Shown piece after piece: positions 51,791 to 61,400 of a stretch of 64,000 nt of DNA. Under the pieces are notes generated by a model. That model was not told where the DNA came from. It saw only the letters and a program-made list of their open reading frames with translations, and ran no database searches. Location of the stretch: assembly GCA_014621425.1 (NCBI GenBank), contig JAANBB010000016.1:124001-188000 (forward strand). The letters are read 5' to 3'. Both the position numbers and the translations under genes were made by a program. Every line of letters begins with the position of its first letter. Position 1 is the stretch's first letter. This DNA is from Cylindrodendrum hubeiense (lineage: Eukaryota; Ascomycota; Sordariomycetes; Hypocreales; Nectriaceae).

Positions 51791-52642
51791 CTACATCACT
51801 ATCTGTTTCCCTAGTAATCTGCGACTTTCAGCCTTAGCCTCAGCCTTAGCTACAATACCCTTCTGCTGCTTGGAATACCGGAAGCTCATAAAACAGATAC
51901 CAGCACATCCAATAACAAAAGCCGCGAGGAAAACAATGCCAATAACGACACCACTGGTTTCAATACTCTGTTTGGGCATGCAGATATTTTTACCACTAGC
52001 GTTAGTAGTACAGAGAAGACCAGGAGAGCACGCGCTTGTAATGACATGGGTAGGGGTGCAGGAGCTTGCTGTTATCGTGTGGCCGCCGCTGGTTGTGATC
52101 TTGCAAAAGCTGGTAGATTTCTTGCTCGTGCTGAAGCAGGCAGGGCCCGACCATACTCTGCCAGTTGTCACAGATGATTCCGTAGATGACGCTGCTGTTG
52201 AAATAGCTTTCGTTGACGCCTTTTTAGATGTTGATGATACTTTTGTAGACGAAGCCAACGTCGTTGAAGCTTGTTTGGTCGATGCAATCTCTGTAGATTC
52301 AACGACCTTTGACGAGGCAGAGGCTAATGACTTGTCCTCTGCTGAAGACTCGGGTTCTGCCGAGGACTCAGCTGCTGCTGAAGACTCAGGTGCTTCCGAA
52401 GCAGGCTCTGATGAATCAGGTTCCGACGCAACAGCTGTCGCCGATGCCTTCGATTCTTCCGCAGCTGTTGCATCCTCGGATGCTTGTTCACTCGCAGCAT
52501 TGGACTTTGCGTCTGATGCAGAAACGGCAGAGGCACGCTTCTTCAGGTCTGGAGATTCTTGGCGTCGAATGAGAAATTTTCCCTCGGCAGCAGCCACGGC
52601 CATCATGGTGAAAAGAGCCGTCAAAATACGCCAAATATCCAT
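51791..52642 (-). CDS. Mid2-like Ser/Ala-rich single-pass membrane protein
   Basis: A 283-aa type I membrane protein, one exon. Starting at the ATG at 52642 gives a signal peptide (IWRILTALFTMMAVAAAEG); the longer in-frame start at 52861 adds a non-secretory leader. After it comes a long Ser/Ala/Glu then Ser/Thr stalk (likely O-mannosylated), a small Cys-bearing domain (CFSTSKKSTSFCKI, SCTPTHVITSACSPGLLC), a membrane helix VVIGIVFLAAFVIGCAGICF, and a basic cytoplasmic tail. This layout is that of fungal cell-wall integrity sensors such as Mid2/Wsc; the sensing role is inference. Confidence 0.82.
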   Translation of the reverse strand: MDIWRILTALFTMMAVAAAEGKFLIRRQESPDLKKRASAVSASDAKSNAASEQASEDATAAEESKASATAVASEPDSSEPASEAPESSAAAESSAEPESSAEDKSLASASSKVVESTEIASTKQASTTLASSTKVSSTSKKASTKAISTAASSTESSVTTGRVWSGPACFSTSKKSTSFCKITTSGGHTITASSCTPTHVITSACSPGLLCTTNASGKNICMPKQSIETSGVVIGIVFLAAFVIGCAGICFMSFRYSKQQKGIVAKAEAKAESRRLLGKQIVM

Positions 52643-53131
52643 TTTGAGGGCGTGGAACTGGGGAACTCGAGAGATGGATAGTTCGATGACGAGCGAAGGA
52701 AATGGCGAAAAATGTAGAAGGCTGCGTTTGGAGCATCCAAAAAGGCCCAGGTGTAAGGACTGTGAAGACGCACTAGCATGAAAGAGTGCGTAGATTGAAG
52801 GTGCAAAAGTGCGAAGGTCGTCTCCGAGCAAAGTCCCCGCACAAACAGCTTGTGCCTTCATTCACGAGCGGGAGGGACGGGAGTAAATATGGCTGTGGAC
52901 AAAAAGATCGGCAATTAAAAATGACCTGAGTCGCAAGGCCCACGTTCGGAGCCCGGGATTCAGCAATACCGCATTCCGTAAAAGAGTGAGCTGTACTTCG
53001 TATTTAGTAGCATTCTAAATTTAGCTGGCCTCACAGGCCGTAAGCTGCACCCGCTACAGTATCAGGTTGAAGCGTTGTTGGCTGCCCCACAATATACACC
53101 CCGTTAATGCTCTGCTTTTTTATTTTTAGAT
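52643..53131. other. Intergenic region at the edge of the transposon block
   Basis: Promoter of the Mid2-like gene and junction to the copia element. No gene recognised. Base composition is still normal. Confidence 0.5.
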
Positions 53132-53338
53132 TGTTGTTGGATCGTGTACGGTACATTCGATCAAGTGGTCTTAGTGTTCAATAGAGTGTGGATTCAAAGC
53201 TGATGATTGTATTGATGCTTGAGGGCCTCGAGCCCCTCTTTTCTATGAGGGGTTTTTATCTCAATCTCACGCCCCCTCTGACTAAGACTAGGATATCGAT
53301 ATATCAAGGAGTTGCAGAAATCCGATTCCAATCTAACA
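53132..53338 (-). repeat. Putative 3' LTR of a Ty1/copia element
   Basis: On the minus strand a polypurine run of seven G (53341-53347) is followed by TGTTAG at 53338. A plausible end (CCAACA, at 53135 or 53132) lies ~205 bp further. This order, polypurine tract then TG...CA segment after the RNase H region, is that of a copia 3' LTR. The segment still has CA and TG dinucleotides, so it escaped RIP. The matching 5' LTR was not found. Confidence 0.45.
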
Positions 53339-55740
53339 TACCCCCCCAGCTGAAGCCGGGCACGGTAAAGCTGCTGCCTTCAGACTAGGTCTTCTTCCTT
53401 TAGCTCTCTCAGCTTCCTTTGGTCTAGCTGATCCGAGATATTTACTAGACCTAGCTGGTCTAAGCATTTCCTAAAGGCCGTATTCGTGAGGACCTTTGTG
53501 AGATTGTCTGCAATTATCTGATTAGATGGTGTGAATTCTACCTGGATCCTATCCCTTTGAGTTTCCTGTCTTAGCTAGTGATTATATATATCAATATGCT
53601 ATAGCTTTGTCTGTAGTTTATTGATGTTATTGTGTACAAGCCGGATAGTCTGCTAGTTGTCATATTGAAGGAGGATCTTTTCTTCTTCTAGCTGGATCCC
53701 TAGTTCTTTGACTAGCTGGGAAATGAATATAGCTTCCTTGGCTGACTGAGATAGGACTAGTAGCTCTGTCTCGGTTATTAATATAGTGACTGTTTTCTAC
53801 TTATTTACTCGTTATCTAATTGTCCCTCCAAATAGCCTTATAATATAGGCTTGGGAGCTTTTCCGGTCTTCTAGGTTGTTTGTGAAAGATGTATCACTAG
53901 TTACAAAGAAACTATTATCTTAGCCGAATTGAAGGGCTAGATTCCTGGTCTTTCTAAGATATAGAAGGACCCTATCTGTGGCTTAATAATACTCGGGTCC
54001 TGGGTTCGAATTGAACCTAGCTAGTAGAGAGATTGGGAACACTATATCTGGCTAAGTTATCATAACCACATAAAGGATTAATCTGGTCTTCTATTAGTAT
54101 TATTATATTAACAGAATTATAGCTTAGCTACTAGATTATCTTAGGGCTTCCCTTTTTATTAGGATATCATGATGTTAATCTAAATCTTCTATAAGATTAG
54201 CTATCTTAGTTAAATAGGAAGATTGGGATAATTAGATAAGTCTTTATCTTTAGTCTTATATAATCTCTATTCTTAGGAACTATTGAAGATCCTGTCCACC
54301 AGTTAGGTTATATTAATCTTTGAGTTTGGTAATAGTCTTCTAGACTTTCTAGGACCTATTTCTTTAATATGTAAAGATAATATTATCTATATAGAAGAAA
54401 ATAATAATCCTACCTCGGGTTATATAGTAGGGCTTATATAAGACAGGCTTAAAGTCTAGCTCTTAGAGTGTTACTATAAGCTCTTTCTATTAAAGGAGAG
54501 GGGATTCCTATAGTTTATATAGAGCTTTCTAGATTAGTAGGATCTTTTTAGTCTTTCTATATTTAGGGGGTATTTTTATTATAACTTGATAGTCTAGTCT
54601 AGTATTAATAAAGGTGTTAATTGTATTATATTATATGAGATCCAGGTTAAATTGGGCAGTAATTACTATTAGAATTCGGAATAACCTTCTAACTAGGGTT
54701 ATAGTATAAGTCTCTTTATCTAGTTCTTTTAGCTATTAGTCTCTATAGATAACTAGCCAGGTCTTATACTTAATAAATTAGTTATATTTATTAAGTTTAT
54801 AGATATAGACTTATATATAATCTAGGGTCTATTTCCCTAGGGTTCTAGGATTATCTTGATCTATCTTAATCTAAGATCCTATTTCCCTATAACTTTATAA
54901 GTGATCTAGTTTAGCCTGTTTAAATTGGGCTCCTATTAGATAATCCCGTAGATCCTAATAGTACTAAGATAGCTTAAATAGTTAACTTTAATATACAGAC
55001 CTAGATTTCTTTAATATCTATTATAGCTTAGCTTTATTAATAACTTTCCTATTAAGGGTTCCTATTAGATTAGTTAGTCTTCTAGTATTAAAGGTAGCCT
55101 TCTAGATATTAGACTATTTAATTAAATAATCTTGCTTACCTAATAGCCTGGACTTGGCCTGGATTATTATAGCTAGAAGCTCTATTAGTGGAAGGGAGAT
55201 AGGGGTTAAAGGTCTCTTAGAGGTACTAGGGGCTCCGGATTGTTAGTTATTGTCTGAGACAGTACCTCCTGCCCCTAGCTTTCCTTGATTAATATTAATA
55301 ATCTTAGGAGTTCTGGGATATATATTAATATTAGCTAGTTAATCAGATTAATCTATTAATAGAATTATCCCTATATTCGCTTCCTTATACGGGCTCAGAT
55401 TATTATAGATATCTTTATCCTTGTATAAACTCTCCCTATTTACTAGGACTAAATTACTAATAGCTTGGTCTTCTAGTACTAGATCTAGCTAGGTCTCTTT
55501 CACTTAGTTAAGTAGCTGATCTAGGTTATCCTTTAAGACCCTTAATAAGTTATCCTTTAGGTTATTAATATCTCTATTAAATTGTTTGTCCTCGTTAAAA
55601 ATAATATCTCTAATAATCAGGACCTTCCTAGTAGCCAGGTTCTAGATCCTATAGAGGTTTATTAACTGGTATTTGATTAGGTAGCTAATCTAGGCCTGAG
55701 GGTTTAATTACTATTTCTTATTATAACCCTTCTTGGTATG
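53339..55740 (-). mobile_element. Degenerate Ty1/copia retrotransposon (RT and RNase H)
   Basis: Minus-strand translation of 53600-54030 reads as copia reverse transcriptase end and RNase H: RFNSNPGPEYY, ATDRVLLYLRKTRNLALQFG, and TETELLVLSQSAKEAIF, broken only by a few stops. The RT active-site region at 54382-54393 reads YIDN where YVDD is expected. Further upstream on the element (55.0-55.7 kb) stops become dense and only faint coding remains. No gag was identified. Mutations fit C-to-T change at CA sites. The element is not functional. Confidence 0.8.
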
Positions 55741-58400
55741 GAATCTATTAATCTAGTATAAAAAAAGAAAGAACTGTCTAGGATTACTAGAGGAATAGTA
55801 AAGTGAACCTTCTCTGTTATTATATAATTAAGTATAGAAAGAAGGATAACCTTTAAGATTTCTAGAGATTTCCCAGAGTATTATATATTCAGGAAATCTT
55901 CGGGAAATCTAAGGGAAATCCTCTGTTAATCCTTGGAAAGGCTCAGAAAATAGGATTAGCTTTCCCAAGGAAATCCCAGGGATTTTCCTAGAATTACTTT
56001 TCCTATATTCTAGGAAATCCTATGGAAATCTAGGAGCTATTTGGAGTGTATCTTAGGATTTTTAGTTAATTTCTTTTTCTAATCCTTGGAAATATCCCTG
56101 GGTATTTCCTCTAGCTAGCCCAGATTACTATATTATAGTGAGGTATATTATTAAAGATAATACTAATATCTTATTATTACCAGGTTCTGTAATAATTTCC
56201 TGTAAATAAAAGAAAAATTACTACTCTTAGCAGTACTCTATAAAGTCAGGTAATTACTATTCTCCTTATTAATTAATGGTAATTATTGTGATTATTTATA
56301 GTTATATATCTGTATATAAAGAAATATAGAACTAGAATACTTATTTTAGTGGAAATATATATAGGTAAAGGGGATTTATTTATTTATATATAGTAAAGAG
56401 TTATTATTAGATTAAATCTATTATCTTAGGCCTTATTATCCTATTTATATTATACTAGGTAAAGTCTATTATAATATTTAATAAAGAAAAAGTCTAATAT
56501 CTATAGTTAAGTAAATAGGCTAGTATTAACTAGGGTTAATACCTGTTTTTATATTTCCTATAAGTATATAATCTCAAATAAAATAAAAGGACTTAGTATA
56601 TTAATAGTTATTATAAAATATATCTTAGAATATATAGATATTAGTAGGTAAAATTACTTAGTGATATCCTTATAGGTTTTTGTGTTATTAGTAATAGTAA
56701 TATTCTTGAGTAGGTTATTATTAATATTTTCCTATAATAGGCTAATTATTTAGGTTATTCCTAATATCTTAATTATCTATGAGGAGAGTTATTAGCCTTC
56801 TAGAACTAGTTTTAGTATTAGGGATTTAAGTGTCCTTTTAATTATATCTAAGATAGGGAGAGAATATCCTATATTATAGATTAGTAATTAGGTAAAGGGG
56901 TATATAATAATAATATCTAGTAAGGTGTTAAGATTTTAATTATTCTTAGTTTAGTAATTGAGAATATTTATAAGGTAATTACTTAAACTATTAGGTTTAA
57001 TTAAGAGAGGTTATTTTAGGATATTTTATGTGATTTATAGGAATATTAGACATTTAATATAGGTAATAGTTATTATTATATTAAGGTTAATAATATATCT
57101 TAGGGAAATGCCTGTATATTAGGTTATCTATATTAAGGAAATACTCTTATATATCTTTACCTGGTATAGATTATAGAAATAGAATAAGTTAAAGTTATTA
57201 TTATAATTAGTAAGTATAAGATATTAATTATTTAAGTAAAAAGTCTATATTAAAATCTCCTATTTATCTAGACTTATCTAGTATTATATTATAAAGAAAT
57301 AGGTAATACTAAATTTAATAAGATTATATAGGTTTTATATAGGAATGATAATATATATCTTAGTTATAGATTTCTATTAGAATATATTAGTAAGTTCAGT
57401 CTTTACTATATACTTAAGGGTTTATAATATAAGGGTATTATTCTTAGTTAAGGTTCTAATAGGAATATAAAATAGGATTAGTATAAGTTATGTTCTAAAA
57501 TTATAAGTTATTAAGATAAGAGTAAGTTCTCCTTATAGGGTTAATTTAATTATTAGGGTTTTTACTAGCTATTTAAGAGAGTATTTCTTATAGGTATATT
57601 TTGTGAATTAAGTTATATTTGTGACTCTTTTAAGTATTTTGAGAATATTAATAGCTTACTTCTAGATTATCTTTATACTTTTTAGGATAATATTAAGGAT
57701 ATTTTATAGGGTTTTTACTAATATTTGGAAAATCTTAGTATATTTGATAGTAGTTCTAGTAGAGTTAGTCTTATCTGAGATATAATATTCTAATATATTT
57801 TAAAGGGTTAAGGGGATAGTCTAGTTCTGGGTAAATTAATCTTAGTTATTATATAGGGTATATACTAATATAATATCTTTAGAGTTATTAATTATAATAA
57901 GTTTCTCTATTATATATTAGTGATAAGTGATTATAACTAGATTATAAATATCCTTTAGGTAGTAATAGTAATAGTATTCTTTATTGTGATTAGTATATTC
58001 TGAGAGAGGGTTATATCCTTCTAGTTATATATAATAGTAGAAATTAGTGAGTAAGGGTCTATTATTCTTAGTCTATTATAGGAAGTGTCTGACTTTCTCG
58101 GATTTTAGAATTAAGTTATTATTTTTATAGAGTTAAAGGATATACTTATACCCTTAATACTTAATATATCCGGGATTCTAAGATAGTAATTTGGAGAAGT
58201 GAGCCTAATATAAGATATCTCTAAAAGGATAGGTTAAATTATATAGGATAATTAGGAAATAAGTATATTCTATTATATTATAAAAAGAGAAAAGATAGTC
58301 AGTTAGTTAGATAGTTTTAAGATAGTATAATCTTATAATATAAGTTATTAAGAAGAAATCTATATAAATATAATATAAAAAGAGAGAAAAGTTAATTATA
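55741..58400. other. AT-rich, RIP-like sequence of unclear origin
   Basis: Almost lacks CA, TG and CG dinucleotides and has stops in all frames. It may hold the rest of the copia element, LTRs, or another transposon. A subsegment (55855-56110) is full of short GGAAATC/GATTTCC motifs, listed separately. Confidence 0.6.
55855..56110. repeat. Cluster of GGAAATC / GATTTCC motifs
   Basis: At least ten copies or near-copies of GGAAATC, GGGAAATC or their complement appear within about 250 bp, in both orientations. Examples are near 55868, 55892, 55905, 55915 and 55969. The segment is less AT-rich than its surroundings and is not read as protein. Confidence 0.45.
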
Positions 58401-61400
58401 ATATAGGTGATTTCTAGGTATTTATATTTATTAGTTTATTATTCTATAGTTTTCTAAATAGTTAGTTATTATTTGGTATTAGTTATTCTTATTTTCTTAA
58501 TTCTAGTAATATATTTTGATAGCTTTTTATTAGTGAATAAGTAATTATTTAGATCTCTAGGTATATTATTTTTCTTTAGTAATAATATCTTTATTTCCTG
58601 GGTACTAATAGCTATTCTTCTTTAATAGGCTAATTATTAAATAAGTTAAGCTTATAGTATCTTAGTTATTAATATGTTTTCCTATAGTCTAATCTTCTAA
58701 GGTAATTAGGATTTCTCACTTATTTTTAGCTAGTATTTTTAGTAGTTATTTTTGTTTTCTTTTTATAATTACTGATTTCTCTAGTTCTTTAAAAAGTATT
58801 ATTAGTTCTCTAATAATTCTCTTCTTAGTCTTAATATTTATTAGGATAAGCTTTATCTTTTCCTAGTTTAGGTAAGATTAAATTACTTTCTTTATATTAA
58901 TAACTTCTTCTTCTAATTAGAGATTATAATTACTTGGATATCCCTTCTATATTATAAGGTATTCCTACTAGTTTTATTTATCTCTTTTTATTATTCTTAA
59001 TCTGATAATTTTATTAATTTCCCAGTGCTTGTATTTATCTCTTTATTAGCTGGGTTTGTTTTCTTTTCTTTTTACTAGCTCTGGTTATTATTCTAGGACT
59101 TTTACTAGCTTGAGATATATAACTAATATTACTAGATAGATATTAAGATTATCTTTTATTTCTAATTTATATATTAGGTTTCTAATTCTTTTAATAATCT
59201 AGTATAGGTTAGTATACTTTTCTTTAAGTTTATTCACTTAGTTATTAGTTATAATATATCCTTTACTAATTTCTAGCTAGATTTAGTCTTTAATCTTAAA
59301 TTCTATTAGTTAATGTTATTAGTTATATTATTCCTTTATAGTGACTTATCTAAATATAATTGTGAGAGTGACCTGTTCTCTTATAATATTATAGTCTAAT
59401 AGCTCTTATTAATTACCTAAATAATATTATCTATTATCTATCTTTTATCTAGAGATTAATTTACTAGGAGTAACCTTAATTATCAAGGAATATAAGTTAT
59501 TAAGATTGAATTATAGTGGGATAATCACTTCTATCTATAGCTAGTCAGGGAAATCTATAATATAATATTATAAGAATATTTCTATAATCTGATTTTTTCT
59601 TTCTAATACTCTATCTATTTATAGATAGTAGGTAGTTAATATTAATAACTTAATATTAAATATTAATTATAATTCTCTCTAGAACTTATTTATAAACTTT
59701 AAGTCTTAGTTAGAAATAATATTCTTTAGAATTCTCTAATTAGTATATAAAAGTTCTATATATAAGATCTAGATCTAATCCTTAATAATATACTAGTTAT
59801 TCCCCGAGATAAGTAAATATATTTTATAAAACTTATAAGTTATTGTGAGTAAGGTATTAAAGTATAGTTTTCCTAAAGTCTTTTAAGGGAAGTTCTTAGC
59901 CTTAACTATTAGAAGGCTAATAATAAAGTCTATAATTATAATATAAAATAGGATTGTTAGTATTTATATAGGTTAGAACTATCTATTTAGCTTGTCTTGA
60001 AATATTTAATTATATAGGTAAATATTATAACTGTCTATATATTAGTTAATTAATAGTTAGAGTTTCTTAATAGTAAAAGTTAACTATAAGTTATATTATA
60101 TTTAATCTCTTCTTAGATAATTCTTTTAGGAATATATTTCCTGGATTAATTATTTGATTACTTCTTATAGGATATAGAGTTTCTTTTACCTATTTAGTTT
60201 AACTAGATAAATTATTTCTTTAATATACACAAATAATAGTCTAGGTATTTTATTTTTATTACTTAGTTATTAGATAATTCTAACTATTTACCTGTCTATC
60301 TAGTAATTATCTTTTATTTCCTTTTTAAATGTGGGTTTGATTAATATTTCCGAGAAATAATATATTTACTTAATATTTATTTTCCCTTCTTACTGAGTAT
60401 CTAGCTTCCCTTTGAGTTTCTGTTTATTTCCGAGGATTTCCCCGGGTAAGTGAGATAAAGTGTTAGGTATGATATTATTAGATCTGGGAATGTATTTGAG
60501 GTCTAGTAGAAATTAGCTCAAGTATTATAATGTTATAGTAAGTCTCTTATTGCCCTTAGAGTTTTAAGAGAATACTGACTTTTAGTTTACTAGGGTATAT
60601 ATTATAGAATAATTTGTAAATATAATTATTCTTTTTCCTTTTATGGAATATAACTAGATATAAAGCTTCTAATATATTTATATTAAATAGATTATCTTAA
60701 ATTCTATAAGCTAGTATTATTTCTTAGTATTTCTTAATATTTAGTTAAGATATATAATAGGTTAGATTATAATAGATAGAATCTTACTTAGACTATCTTA
60801 TAAGTATTTAGGGTCTAAATAGTATATTATTTTATCTATTCTCTATTTTTTAGAGGTATTTAGCTAAAGGAATAATTATTAGTTAGGGTTAAAATAGTAT
60901 AGGATACTAGCTTCTGTTAGGTTATTTATAATATCTTTAAAGTATTCCTTTTTTATTATAATAAGGTTAAATATAGTTTTATTAGTATAAGTTACTCGGA
61001 CTTATTCTATAACTATCTTATCTTCTTATTTCCCTTTTATTAATAAGGCTATTTTATATTATTATAGTAGCTCAATTTGACTAGTAAATCTTCTTATTAG
61101 GTATTAGAGCTATCTGACTATATTAACCTATTTCTCAAGTTATTATAGGATACTTGGAAACTAGATATTCTTTAGGGCTTTGACCTGTCTAATTATATTA
61201 ATAAGACTAATTCTATTAACCTAGAAGCTTAATAGTTCTATTAAAAAGTATTCTAAGAATACCTTTTCTAGGGATAGGGTAATGTTTCTTTACTAGAATA
61301 ATTAAAAAATCTTAGTAAGTTATATTAAGTGCTCTTCTTTTATATTTAAGTAAATAATAATATTATTAATAAATATAAAAGTATATTCTTAGTAATCTTT

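Noticed and set aside
51870..52781. 303-codon plus-strand frame, highly acidic
   Set aside because: It is the complement of the Ser/Ala-rich stalk of the Mid2-like gene; the biased codons keep the opposite strand open. The minus-strand protein has a signal peptide and a membrane helix.
53995..54025. tRNA B-box-like GGTTCGAATT
   Set aside because: It lies in the copia reverse-transcriptase frame (RFNSNPGPE on the minus strand) and no cloverleaf or A box accompanies it.
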